Assembly: GCF_003284925.1 (NCBI RefSeq) | Contig: NZ_QMEX01000014.1 | Coordinates: 1-56,065 of the forward strand | Direction of reading: 5' to 3' | DNA: 56,065 nt | DNA from: Mycolicibacter senuensis | GTDB lineage: Bacteria > Actinomycetota > Actinomycetes > Mycobacteriales > Mycobacteriaceae | Part shown: piece after piece, positions 24,548 to 36,046 of the stretch | Numbering within the stretch: the stretch's first letter is position 1 | Layout of the letters: the number at the start of each line of letters is the position of its first letter | Program-made: the position numbers and the translations under genes | Notes under the pieces: model-generated | Seen by the model: the letters and a program-made list of their open reading frames with translations, nothing else | Told to the model about the DNA's origin: nothing | Database searches by the model: none

Positions 24548-25327
24548 GTGACAGGAACGAAATTCGAAGGTGCATCGGCAATCGTCAGCGGCGGAGCGGG
24601 AGGCCTGGGTGAGGCGACGGTTCGGCGACTGTACGCCGAAGGCCTCGGCGTGGTCATCGCCGACCTGGCCGAAGACAAGGGCAAGGCTCTGGCCGACGAG
24701 CTGGGCAGCCGAGCCGCCTTCGTGAGCACCGACGTCACCAGCGAGGACAGCGTACTGGGCGCGGTCGAGCAGGCCAACAGGCTCGGCGTACTGCGCTATG
24801 CGGTAGTTGCGCACGGCGGCTTCGGCGTGGCGCAGCGTATCGTCGGAAGAGACGGCAGCCCAGCAGATCTCGGCGGATTCACCAAAACGATTGATCTGTA
24901 CCTGAACGGGACGTACAACATGGCCCGCCTGGTGGCGGCGGCGGTGGCGAAGGCCGACCCCGGCGACGACGGCGAGCGCGGAGCGCTGGTGCTCACCGCA
25001 TCCATCGCCGGCTACGAGGGCCAGATCGGACAAACCGCCTACGCCGCCGCCAAGGCCGGTGTCATCGGGCTCACTATCGCCGCAGCCCGCGATCTGAGTT
25101 CGGCGGGCATCCGGGTGAACACCATTGCGCCCGGGACCATGAAGACCCCGATCATGGAGTCCGTCGGCGACGAGGCGATCGCCAAGTTCGCGGCCAACGT
25201 GCCGTTTCCCCGCCGACTCGGAGCACCCGGCGAGTTCGCCGACGCCGCGGTATTCCTACTGAGCAATGGCTACGTCAATGGTGAGGTGATGCGCCTCGAC
25301 GGCGCGCAGCGCTTCACTCCGAAGTAA
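24548..25327 (+). CDS. SDR-family oxidoreductase (3-hydroxyacyl-CoA dehydrogenase-like)
   Basis: 259 residues, GTG start with a perfect AGGAGG six bases before it. Rossmann motif SGGAGGLGEATVRRLY, acidic strand IADLAED that favours NAD, DVTSED, active-site Ser in LTASIAGYEGQ and complete YAAAK near 165. The C-terminus NGEVMRLDGAQRF is typical. The profile resembles type-10 17-beta-hydroxysteroid / 3-hydroxyacyl-CoA dehydrogenases, which would fit the step after enoyl-CoA hydration. It is the fourth gene of the operon, 25 bases behind the dehydrogenase pair. Confidence 0.85.
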   Translation: MTGTKFEGASAIVSGGAGGLGEATVRRLYAEGLGVVIADLAEDKGKALADELGSRAAFVSTDVTSEDSVLGAVEQANRLGVLRYAVVAHGGFGVAQRIVGRDGSPADLGGFTKTIDLYLNGTYNMARLVAAAVAKADPGDDGERGALVLTASIAGYEGQIGQTAYAAAKAGVIGLTIAAARDLSSAGIRVNTIAPGTMKTPIMESVGDEAIAKFAANVPFPRRLGAPGEFADAAVFLLSNGYVNGEVMRLDGAQRFTPK

Positions 25328-25363
25328 AAAGCGAACCCGCGCTTACTGACAGGAGCAGACGGT

Positions 25364-26179
25364 ATGGATCTCGGATTGCAGGATGCCCATGTCGTCGTCA
25401 CCGGCGGCACCGCCGGCATGGGTCGGGCGACCGCGCAGTGCTACGCGCAGAACGGCGCCCGAGTGGCCGTCCTAGCAAGGGACCCCCGGGCCCTCGACGA
25501 GACAGTCGCGGTCTTACAGGCGGCCGGCAGCCCCGACGCCGTGGGTATCTCGACGGATCTGTCCCGGCAGGAAAGCGTCGAGGAGGCGTTCACGCAACTG
25601 GATTCACGCTGGGGTCTGCTCAACGTGTTGGTCAACACCGTCGGCCCCGCCGCCCCGATCGTCGGTGAGTTCGAGGAACTTGCCGACAGCACGTGGACGC
25701 TGGCGTTTGATCTGATGGCGATGGGCGCCGTGCGGACGTGCCGGGCTGCATTGCCCCTGCTGCGGAAGGCGGAATGGGCCAGGATCGTTAATGTTTCGGC
25801 GCATTCGGTGCAGCGGCAGTCCCCGCGTCTCATCGCCTACACCGCCGGCAAGGCAGCGTTGACCAGCCTGACCAAGAATCTCTCCCAGACCCTGGCCAAA
25901 GACAACATCCTGGTGAACACCGTCTCGCCCGGCAGCTTTATGACCGCACAGGTCCGCGACTACGTCGCGGACGAGATGACAGCGCGAGGACTGAATCCCG
26001 ACGACCCGGTCGACGTCGCCGCGGTCCTGCAGGAGATGTTCGGCGACGCGTTGGGCCAACTGGGCCGCGCCGGCCTCCCCGAAGAGATCGCGCCGATGAT
26101 CACCGTGCTCGGTTCGCGCCACAACACCTACACCACCGGCGCCGACCTCAACGTGGACGGCGGCTCGGACTTTCGATAG
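25364..26179 (+). CDS. SDR-family oxidoreductase
   Basis: 271 residues. TGGTAGMGRATAQCY at the N-terminus, RDPRALDE after the second strand (NADP-type basic residue), DLSRQES, NTVG in the place of NNAG, Ser in VNVSAHSVQRQ and complete YTAGK near 160, with a C-terminal GADLNVDGGSDF. All catalytic residues are present. It is the last gene of the plus-strand operon, about 35 bases after the preceding SDR, and ends only three bases from the convergent hydratase. Substrate not evident. Confidence 0.85.
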   Translation: MDLGLQDAHVVVTGGTAGMGRATAQCYAQNGARVAVLARDPRALDETVAVLQAAGSPDAVGISTDLSRQESVEEAFTQLDSRWGLLNVLVNTVGPAAPIVGEFEELADSTWTLAFDLMAMGAVRTCRAALPLLRKAEWARIVNVSAHSVQRQSPRLIAYTAGKAALTSLTKNLSQTLAKDNILVNTVSPGSFMTAQVRDYVADEMTARGLNPDDPVDVAAVLQEMFGDALGQLGRAGLPEEIAPMITVLGSRHNTYTTGADLNVDGGSDFR

Positions 26180-26182
26180 GCC

Positions 26183-27010
26183 CTACAGGCGCCCTTCCAC
26201 CCGCAGGTCCGGGTGCACCCAGGTCGGCGACCGCTTCTCCTTGAACGCACGAAACCCTTCGATCGCCTCGGGTCCCTCCAGGCTGGTCTGCATGCCGATG
26301 CGGTCGAAGAGCCCCATGTAGTTGTCCAGGCTGGCCTTGACCAGGCCCCTGGCTGCCGGCGCCGTGCGGCAGATCTGGGCAAGCAGATCGCGCGACACGT
26401 CGTGTAACTCCTGGTGCGCTACCACGCGCGTCACCATGCCCCAGTCGAGGGCCTCCTGCGCGGTCAGCGTCCGACCGGTGAGCATCAGGTCCCGGGTCCG
26501 GACCGGTCCGATGAGACGAGCCAGCATCTGGCTGTAGTAGGTGTCTGCGATGCCGCGGAACAACTCCGGCACCCGGAAGGTTGCGCGGTCGCTGACCACG
26601 GACACGTCACTGCACAGGGTGATCTGCAGGCCGCCGCCCTGGCATAGCCCATTGACCGCCGCCACCACCGGTTTCGGCGATTTGCGCAGCACGTCGAACG
26701 GGGTGACGTCCATCCCCAGGGTCGACGCGAAGTCCATCCAGTTGTCTTCGCCGCCCTGTCCCAGATCGCCGCCGGGCGCAAACACGTCGCCGGTTCCGGT
26801 GATGAGCAGGCCCGCAAGGTCGGGGTCGGCGTTGGTCCGGCTGATCGCGTACCGGATACCGAAATACATCGCCGGCGTCATCGCGTTGCGTGCCTGCGGG
26901 CGATCCAGGGTGCAAATCGCGAACGCGCCGTCGCGTTCGAACTTCAGATACGGGCTGCCGAGCCAGTCGCCATCGGGTGGGCGCGGACCGCCGTCGGAGG
27001 TATGGGGCAT
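26183..27010 (-). CDS. Enoyl-CoA hydratase/isomerase family protein
   Basis: 275 residues from MPHTSDGGPRPPDG, chosen because AAAGGAAG lies just upstream; the frame continues open to 27127 without a better start. Crotonase motifs: ITGTGDVFAPGGDLG near residue 75 and NGLCQGGGLQITLCSDV near 125. The first catalytic position is Gln (GGLQ) and the second is Glu (RVPELFRGI), the same pattern as the hydratase at 4685. It converges on the SDR operon, and its promoter region is shared with the mycofactocin-type SDR. The motif copy at 27061 lies 51 bases upstream. Confidence 0.83.
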   Translation of the reverse strand: MPHTSDGGPRPPDGDWLGSPYLKFERDGAFAICTLDRPQARNAMTPAMYFGIRYAISRTNADPDLAGLLITGTGDVFAPGGDLGQGGEDNWMDFASTLGMDVTPFDVLRKSPKPVVAAVNGLCQGGGLQITLCSDVSVVSDRATFRVPELFRGIADTYYSQMLARLIGPVRTRDLMLTGRTLTAQEALDWGMVTRVVAHQELHDVSRDLLAQICRTAPAARGLVKASLDNYMGLFDRIGMQTSLEGPEAIEGFRAFKEKRSPTWVHPDLRVEGRL

Positions 27011-27060
27011 GCAGAGACTTCCTTTCACGATCGTCGACCAGTCAGTAAGTAAAATTAGCG

Positions 27061-27076
27061 AAATAGTTGTACGATT
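27061..27076. promoter_or_regulatory. Shared 16-base motif, copy 3
   Basis: AAATAGTTGTACGATT, matching the copy at 8861 in 13 of 16 positions, 51 bases from the minus-strand hydratase start and about 115 before the plus-strand SDR. GTTGT and ACAAC form an additional inverted repeat across it (27066-27082). Confidence 0.45.
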
Positions 27077-27189
27077 CACAACTGCTCGCGTAGCATCCAT
27101 CGATAGGTCTGTGCCGGCCGACTGCACTCGGTCAGCCTGCGCCAGGGACCGTCCACCCCAATCAGCGGGAACGAGAGGAACAGATCATC

Positions 27190-28017
27190 ATGGCCTTACT
27201 CGATGGCCGGGTCGTCTTCATCACCGGAGCCGCGCGCGGCCAGGGCCGGTCACACGCGGTCATGTGCGCCGAGGAAGGCGCGAACATCGTGGGTGTCGAC
27301 ATCTGCGAAGACCTCGACGTGGTGCCCTACAAGCTCGGCACCGCCGACGAGCTGCAGGAAACCGCACGCCTGGTCGAAAAGACCGGCCAGGAAATGCTTT
27401 TCCGCACGGCAGACGTGCGAGACAAGGCCGCCCTGCAGGAGGCGTTCGACGCCGGCGTGGCGCAGTTCGGCCACATTGACACCGTCATCGCCAACGCCGG
27501 TGTCATCCTGTCCAACGCCGATGAGCGCGACGCCTCCGAAGCGCTGCGGCTGGGCATCGACATCATGCTGGTCGGTGTCTGGAACGCCTTCCAGGTCGCC
27601 ATCCCCCACCTCAAAGAACGAGGGTCCGGCGGAAACCTGATCGCGACCAGTTCCATGGCGGCGCTGCTGGACCTCACCGACGGAAGCGGCGGCAACGATG
27701 CCTACCTGATGGCCAAGCTGGCCATCACCGGACTGGTCCGGGCTTACGCAAACCTGCTTGCACCCGAACGCATTCGCGTCAACGCCGTCGCCCCGACCAA
27801 CTGCGCAACGCCCATGATCACCGAGAACCCGGCGCTGTTCAAGGTGATCGAGGAGAACCCGCACCTGGTCAATGCGATGCAGACCGCGTTGCCCGACTAT
27901 CCGATGATCGAGGCGAAGGACGTCAGCAACGCGATTCTGTTCCTGATCTCCGACCTGGGTCGCTCATTCACCGGAAGCGTGCTCAAGGTCGACGCCGGCA
28001 TGGACATCCGCCGGTAA
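27190..28017 (+). CDS. Mycofactocin-coupled SDR-family oxidoreductase
   Basis: 275 residues. The signature of the mycofactocin-dependent SDR family is clear: FITGAARGQGRSHAVMCAEEGANIVGVDIC near the N-terminus, NAGVILSN, Ser in IATSSMAALLDL and YLMAK near 175, ending VLKVDAGMDIRR. These enzymes carry a tightly bound NAD that is recycled through the peptide cofactor mycofactocin rather than exchanged (family knowledge) and typically oxidise alcohols. It lies directly upstream of another SDR (gap 2 bases) and of a P450, a sensible order for oxidising a hydroxyl produced by the P450. Confidence 0.88.
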   Translation: MALLDGRVVFITGAARGQGRSHAVMCAEEGANIVGVDICEDLDVVPYKLGTADELQETARLVEKTGQEMLFRTADVRDKAALQEAFDAGVAQFGHIDTVIANAGVILSNADERDASEALRLGIDIMLVGVWNAFQVAIPHLKERGSGGNLIATSSMAALLDLTDGSGGNDAYLMAKLAITGLVRAYANLLAPERIRVNAVAPTNCATPMITENPALFKVIEENPHLVNAMQTALPDYPMIEAKDVSNAILFLISDLGRSFTGSVLKVDAGMDIRR

Positions 28018-28019
28018 CA

Positions 28020-31568
<3,549 letters not shown>

Positions 31569-31642
31569 CGCCTCACCTTAAGGGCTTCCGGCCAGGGTCG
31601 GAACGAATTCGCCGCTGCACTAAAGGGTTTCCCGGGCCAGTT

Positions 31643-31681
31643 TTGTCATTCGTGTCAAAAATTATGCTACGCTGCGTGACT
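31643..31681 (+). promoter_or_regulatory. Probable promoter of the isochorismatase-like gene
   Basis: TATGCT at 31663-31668 is a good -10 element, ending 13 bases before the ATG at 31682. That leaves at most a few untranslated bases, so the mRNA may be almost leaderless. TTGTCA at 31643 is a possible -35 with a short spacer. Confidence 0.35.
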
Positions 31682-32287
31682 ATGGCGGTGCCGTCTGACA
31701 ACCCTGAAGCTGTCGCCGTGGTGTGCGTGGAATGCCAAAACGGTGTCCTCGGCCCGGAAGCCGCACTGCCCGCACTGTCCGCCGACATCGGCGACCTCGT
31801 TCCCAATCTGCGGCGCTTGCTCCATGCCGCACGCGCCCACGGCGTGCGGGTGGTTCACGCCACCTACGAAGGAGCGCTGGGCGCCAACCACACCGGCACC
31901 GCCCGGCTATGGCGGGGGCTGAGCCAGGCCACCGCCGGATGGGCGCCGGGCACTGCACCCACCCAGGTTCTTCCCGAACTGCTGGCGCCGAGCGATCTGG
32001 TCCTGCCGCGGCACCACGGCTTGTTTCCCACCCTGGATACCGAATTGTTGCCGGTGCTGAAGGGCCTCGGCGTGCGCACCGTCGTCCTCACCGGGGTATC
32101 GCTGAATCTGGCGCTGCCCCACACCGCCGGCCAGATGACCCAAGCGGGATTTCACCTGGCTATTCCCCGGGACGCCGTGGGCGGCACCCCGGCAAGCTAT
32201 GGCGAACAGGTGTTGGACAACACGATGGCCATGCTGGGTCAGCTCACCACGGTCGACGAACTCATCGCGGCGTGGACCGCGGCTTAG
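31682..32287 (+). CDS. Isochorismatase-family protein lacking the catalytic triad
   Basis: 201 residues from the ATG at 31682; an ATG at 31643 lies in the promoter region. The cysteine-hydrolase fold is recognisable: VVCVECQNGVLG at the N-terminus, then LPRHHGLFPTLDTELLPVLKGLGVRTVVLTGV and the segment after the usual Cys. The Asp-Lys-Cys triad is replaced: Asp by Glu (CVECQN), Lys by Arg (LPRHH) and Cys by Ala (SLNLALPHTA). A family subgroup without Cys may bind ligands or act as a regulator. Substrate unknown; it lies alone between the synthetase and the LLM gene. Confidence 0.75.
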   Translation: MAVPSDNPEAVAVVCVECQNGVLGPEAALPALSADIGDLVPNLRRLLHAARAHGVRVVHATYEGALGANHTGTARLWRGLSQATAGWAPGTAPTQVLPELLAPSDLVLPRHHGLFPTLDTELLPVLKGLGVRTVVLTGVSLNLALPHTAGQMTQAGFHLAIPRDAVGGTPASYGEQVLDNTMAMLGQLTTVDELIAAWTAA

Positions 32288-32391
32288 CCACTTCCAGTTT
32301 TCGACGCTGCGGTTTCCCAGGCGGTAGTGCCCTACTCTGCCAACCACAGACTGATCGGCATCACATCCGGCAAGCTAGACTCACCTATGTT

Positions 32392-32407
32392 ACTAAGTGA
32401 ACGAACT
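32392..32407. promoter_or_regulatory. Candidate GntR half-site upstream of the LLM gene
   Basis: ACTAAGTGAACGAACT: its left half matches exactly the left arm of the ideal dyad ACTAAGT-ga-ACTTAGT found in better form at 35855. It ends 28 bases before the LLM start. The right arm is degenerate. Confidence 0.4.
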
Positions 32408-32434
32408 GGGTGTCGACACCGATTGTGAGGCCGG

Positions 32435-33433
32435 ATGATGAAGTGGGGACTTCCATGGCCCGGTACGAAGCTGGCAGTCGAGGCGGAAGCCGCCGAGGCC
32501 GGTGCCTTCTGCGCCGGTGAATTCGCCGACCTGAGCGCCTATGTGACGACCACCGAGATGGCGAATGCGACCTCCGCGGCGATGGTCGGGCCGGGTATCG
32601 CCTACGCCTTCGCCCGCTCGCCGTTCGTTCACGCGGCAGCGGTCCGGCACCTGTCGAAGATCGCCCCGGGCCGGGTGTTTCTGGGCCTCGGCGCCGGGAC
32701 ATCTCGGATGAATCGGGACTGGTTCGGTGTCGACGCCAGTCACCCCGCCCCGCGCATGGCCGAATTGATCGAGGTGATCAGGGCGTATCTTCACGCGGAG
32801 AACGGCGAAACCGTCCGCTACGGAGGCGACTTCTACACCGTCGAGGCAGACATTCGAGCGCCGGTCCTGGGCCGGCTCGATGTGCCTATCCTTGTCGGCG
32901 CGTTCAACAAGGTCATGCTGCGCACGGCGGGCCGCAGCGCCGACGGCGTACTGGGCCACGGATTGTTCACCGATCGCTGGTGGGACGAGGTGGTCGACCC
33001 GGAAACCGCCCGAGGTGCCGAATCCAGTGGGCGCGATCCACAAGCCCTACGGCGCTGGGGCTGGCTGATCACCGCGATCGACGACGCCGACCCTGACCGC
33101 GCTATCCGGGAGGCACGCCTGCAGATCGCGTTTTACCTCACGGTGCGCACGTATGACTCGCTCGTCGAGTTGCACGGTTGGCAGGACCAGGTGGCAGCCA
33201 TTCGAGCGTCGTTTCGCCATGGCGACCCCGCGCGGATCGCCGAGCATGTCACCGACGAGATGCTGTGGGCCGTGGCAATCTGCGGCGACGCGGCGCAAGC
33301 GCGGGAGATGCTGCAGAGCCGCCGCCGGTTGCCCGACACGGCTTTCATTGCGCCGCCGAGTTTCCTGATCGGACGGCGCAGGCGGGCCGAATACGATGCC
33401 GCCGCTATCGCGCACGCGCCTCATCTACTCTGA
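32435..33433 (+). CDS. LLM-class (F420-type) oxidoreductase
   Basis: 332 residues starting MMKWGLPWPG. Luciferase-like barrel motifs: AYAFARSPFVHAAAVRHLSKIAPGRVFLGLGAGTSRMN (about 60-95) and VPILVGAFNKVMLRTAGRSADGVLGHGLF (about 150). It differs strongly from the LLM protein at 3688. Typical mycobacterial members reduce or oxidise small lipophilic molecules with F420. The GntR regulator follows about 70 bases downstream, and a candidate binding site precedes this gene, so co-regulation with mce operon 2 is possible. Confidence 0.8.
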   Translation: MMKWGLPWPGTKLAVEAEAAEAGAFCAGEFADLSAYVTTTEMANATSAAMVGPGIAYAFARSPFVHAAAVRHLSKIAPGRVFLGLGAGTSRMNRDWFGVDASHPAPRMAELIEVIRAYLHAENGETVRYGGDFYTVEADIRAPVLGRLDVPILVGAFNKVMLRTAGRSADGVLGHGLFTDRWWDEVVDPETARGAESSGRDPQALRRWGWLITAIDDADPDRAIREARLQIAFYLTVRTYDSLVELHGWQDQVAAIRASFRHGDPARIAEHVTDEMLWAVAICGDAAQAREMLQSRRRLPDTAFIAPPSFLIGRRRRAEYDAAAIAHAPHLL

Positions 33434-33464
33434 CCCGTCGGGCGATCCGCCTGCTACATGGTTT

Positions 33465-33480
33465 ACTCAGTCGTAGAAGT
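33465..33480. promoter_or_regulatory. Weak candidate GntR site upstream of its own gene
   Basis: ACTCAGTCGTAGAAGT shares nine of 16 positions with the ideal dyad ACTAAGTGAACTTAGT, 21 bases before the GntR start. On its own it would not be reported; it is listed because of the better copies at 32392 and 35855. Confidence 0.25.
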
Positions 33481-33501
33481 GATGCTCAGCAGGAGGTGGC
33501 C

Positions 33502-34278
33502 GTGTCCCGTCAGGAATCGCTCGCGCCGATGATGACACCGAACACGGCGTCGGGCGCCGTTCGGTCGCCGAAAACAGCGGAACTGGTGGCGCGCACGTTA
33601 CGCAGGATGGTCGTCGACGGCAAGCTCAAGGACGGCGACTTCCTGCCTTACGAGGCCGACCTCATGGCCCATTTTCAGGTGAGCCGGCCGATCCTGCGAG
33701 AAGCGGTGCGAGTTCTGGAGTCCGAACGGCTGGTGGAGGTGCGACGCGGCTCACGAACAGGCGCCCGGGTGCGGGTACCGGGCCCGGAAATCGTCGCACG
33801 ACCGGCCGGCCTGCTGCTCGAACTGTCTGGTACCACTCTCGCCGACGTGATGACCGCCCGCGCCGCGATCGAACCGGTCGCCGCAAAACTGCTTGCCGAA
33901 ACCGGCAGCAAAGATGCGCACGATGAACTCAAGCGGCTGGTCGATGAGATCCCCAGCGCCAGGGAATCGGGCGAGTTGGCACAGGCTTCGGCGAGCCTGC
34001 ACCGGCGAATGGTCGAGCTGTCAGGTAACGCGACCCTCGGCATGATCGCCGGCATGTTGCACGAGATATCGGAACGACACACCACCGCTGCGGTTCGGGA
34101 TGTCGTGCCGAAGGCGGCGTACGCCAAGCTACTTCGTTCGTATGACCGGCTGGTGGATCTTGTCTTCGCTCGCAATGGCATCGAGGCCGAAGCACATTGG
34201 CGCAGGCACATGGAGATCGCCAGCGCAGCGTTGCTCAAGGGTTACGAGAAAACCAAAGTTCGCGACATCATGGACTGA
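33502..34278 (+). CDS. GntR-family (FadR-type) transcriptional regulator
   Basis: 258 residues from a GTG with an excellent AGGAGGT at 33491. Winged helix: ELVARTLRRMVVDGKLKDGDFLPYEADLMAHFQVSRPILREAVRVLESERLVEVRRGSRTGARV, about residues 28-95. The all-helical FCD-type C-terminal domain follows (TLADVMTARAAIEPVAAKLLAE, LHRRMVELSGN, HWRRHMEIASAALLKGYE). In M. tuberculosis, FadR-type GntR proteins sit next to mce1 and mce2 and repress them; by analogy this one probably controls the mce operon that starts at 36047 (inference). A candidate dyad lies upstream of that operon. Confidence 0.88.
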   Translation: MSRQESLAPMMTPNTASGAVRSPKTAELVARTLRRMVVDGKLKDGDFLPYEADLMAHFQVSRPILREAVRVLESERLVEVRRGSRTGARVRVPGPEIVARPAGLLLELSGTTLADVMTARAAIEPVAAKLLAETGSKDAHDELKRLVDEIPSARESGELAQASASLHRRMVELSGNATLGMIAGMLHEISERHTTAAVRDVVPKAAYAKLLRSYDRLVDLVFARNGIEAEAHWRRHMEIASAALLKGYEKTKVRDIMD

Positions 34279-34295
34279 TGGGAAGACCAGACTTC

Positions 34296-34718
34296 CTACA
34301 ATGCCGCCGTGGACGGCCCCAGGGCTTGGCATTGCGCTCCAGGAGAAGTTGCCCCGACCAGGTTGGTGCAGCCCTTGCCGGTCGACACATAGGTCCCGGG
34401 GACATAAGGGGTGAGATACGGCTGCGCCGGCCCGACCTTCGAATACTGCTGCGCGCAGACCGGAGCCGCATCGGAGCCTTGCAGCTGTACACATGCCGTC
34501 GCCACGCCGGGGACACTTGATCCCGTGCAGGGAAACACGGTCACCGTTGCGGTGACCACGTCTACCCCGGAAACCTGCGCCCGGTATGGCGGCGACAGCG
34601 TGAAGGCGCACGATGCCTCCTCAGACCCGTCGGAGCCGGGAGCCGCGGTGGCCGTGGCCGGCACGCCAATACCGAGGAGCGCAGTCGCCAGTGCCGCCGT
34701 CGCAAGACGTCGAAGCAT
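34296..34718 (-). CDS. Small secreted protein, unknown function
   Basis: 140 residues: signal peptide LRRLATAALATALLGIGVPATATA, then a mature domain rich in small residues, Thr and Val, with five or more cysteines (EASCAFTLS, TVFPCTGSS, ATACVQLQG, PVCAQQYS, GKGCTNLV). The even spacing suggests a disulfide-bonded beta-sandwich. No family recognised with confidence. AGGA lies nine bases before the ATG. It converges on the GntR gene with 17 bases between. Confidence 0.6.
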   Translation of the reverse strand: MLRRLATAALATALLGIGVPATATAAPGSDGSEEASCAFTLSPPYRAQVSGVDVVTATVTVFPCTGSSVPGVATACVQLQGSDAAPVCAQQYSKVGPAQPYLTPYVPGTYVSTGKGCTNLVGATSPGAQCQALGPSTAAL

Positions 34719-36046
34719 TCCTGAATCCTAGAGTCAACAGCGCCGTTTCGGGGCCGATGCCATCAACACGTCTGCAATTGCCACTCGGCGGGATCTCGCT
34801 CAGCGGGTACACCTGCCGCCCATGCCGTGACCAGCCCCGCGGGGCAGTAAGCGTCGATGAAGGCGTCGGCAAAGCACTCGCCTGCCCGGATGCGCCCGCG
34901 CCTCTCTCCCACCCCCAAGCCGGTAATCCGATATATGAATAGATAGTTAGCTTGTCCAAGCTCCGCGGCGGATCGGGTAATGATCGAACAACCAAAGTAT
35001 CGCGAAGTGGACGTCGACGGACAAATACCCGACGGCATATCAGACGGCCGAATGAGGCCGCCAAGTCACACGCGGGCTGTGCAATCGGTCGCGCGGAACA
35101 CCGCTGCCGGGCAACGGTTCATGGTCGGGATGCGTTCAGGCTCATACCGGCGGAGTCACCGCGCCGACAAATCACGGGCGGCGCCATCGGCAGCCCCCGC
35201 AGCCATTCGACGGCAGGTATGCCGTGGTAGCAGCACCGAGCGAGGCCAGGTACGGCCATCTGCGTGGCACTCGCGTGCAACGATGGGCGGCCGTTCCACG
35301 CATTGGCCGCCGCGCTCCCCTCTTGGCGCCACCCGATCTCCACTGGCCCAACCCCGCGGGGGTCACAGCGCATTCGACAGCCGTCAAGACGTGAAGCCTT
35401 TGCGGCGTCGCTCCGGGGGATTCAAATTCGATAACACCGAAATTCGTCGTCAAGATAATTCGAAGCGCCGGCATTATTGGCATTCATGAAAGATTAGTGG
35501 ACGACACGGGCGCATTATCAAGATCGTTGCCGAAGGGGAGGAGATCCTCGGGTAAGCGCGCGCACTGAGCTCGACCGCGACGATTTTCAGCAAACTATCA
35601 CAGCCCACCTCGAGGAGGTCGGCCCCGATCACGGCCCGGCAGCCGGAGACCGGCCCTGCGCCCACCGCAGGAAACGCGTCCAAATCCGGTCGACCGGCCG
35701 ATACCGACCGGTAAGGTGCGAAAAAGCGCGAAGACCACGCCCTTCAGAAGGCGCAGTCCGGCAATGTCACCACGCCGGAAGATGCCGGGCCCACGCGCGT
35801 GAGACGTTCCAGTCAGATCTGTCGCACCCGCCCACAGCAAAGTCAACACCTGCTACTAGGTGAACTTAGTGACCCGACGCCGCCGCGAGGCCCGATTTGT
35901 TGCTCCGCTCGAATTCCATGGTGTACCGTTCATCGTCAACCGTCTTGTGTGTTGGATCACAAGTCTGTGGGTCGATGACAGCTGTGAGGATTACGGAGGG
36001 GCGCGGTCATCCATGCGGGTTATTGGAAGCGATGGGAGGTGATGCG
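34719..36046. other. 1.3-kb gap before mce operon 2, no convincing gene
   Basis: The open frames here are short, overlap one another on both strands, lack ribosome binding sites and have arginine/proline-heavy compositions typical of chance frames in GC-rich DNA. A minus-strand frame around 34763-35038 contains a protein-like stretch (RAGECFADAFIDAYC) and may be a gene remnant. An AT-rich patch at 34934-34952 holds ATAGTTA, a partial match to the motif at 8861. The dyad at 35855 lies near the right end. Confidence 0.5.
35855..35870. promoter_or_regulatory. Candidate operator dyad upstream of mce operon 2
   Basis: ACTAGGT-ga-ACTTAGT: two seven-base arms inverted around a two-base spacer with one mismatch (G for A at position 5). 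It lies about 175 bases before the yrbEA start. Its left arm reappears as ACTAAGTGAAC at 32392, upstream of the LLM gene. GntR/FadR proteins bind short dyads like this, so the nearby GntR is the obvious candidate. Confidence 0.5.

Noticed and set aside
23311..24777. A 488-codon minus-strand open frame opposite the second acyl-CoA dehydrogenase subunit and the following SDR
   Set aside because: It has no family motifs and covers genes with clear ones; it is a GC-rich antisense shadow.
34763..35038. Minus-strand frame with a protein-like stretch (RAGECFADAFIDAYC)
   Set aside because: Could be a gene remnant, but start, family and ribosome binding site are all missing, so not listed as a gene.
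34980..35489. A 169-codon plus-strand open frame in the gap before mce operon 2
   Set aside because: Arg/Ser/Pro-heavy, no ribosome binding site, no recognisable domain, overlapped by equally long frames on the other strand.
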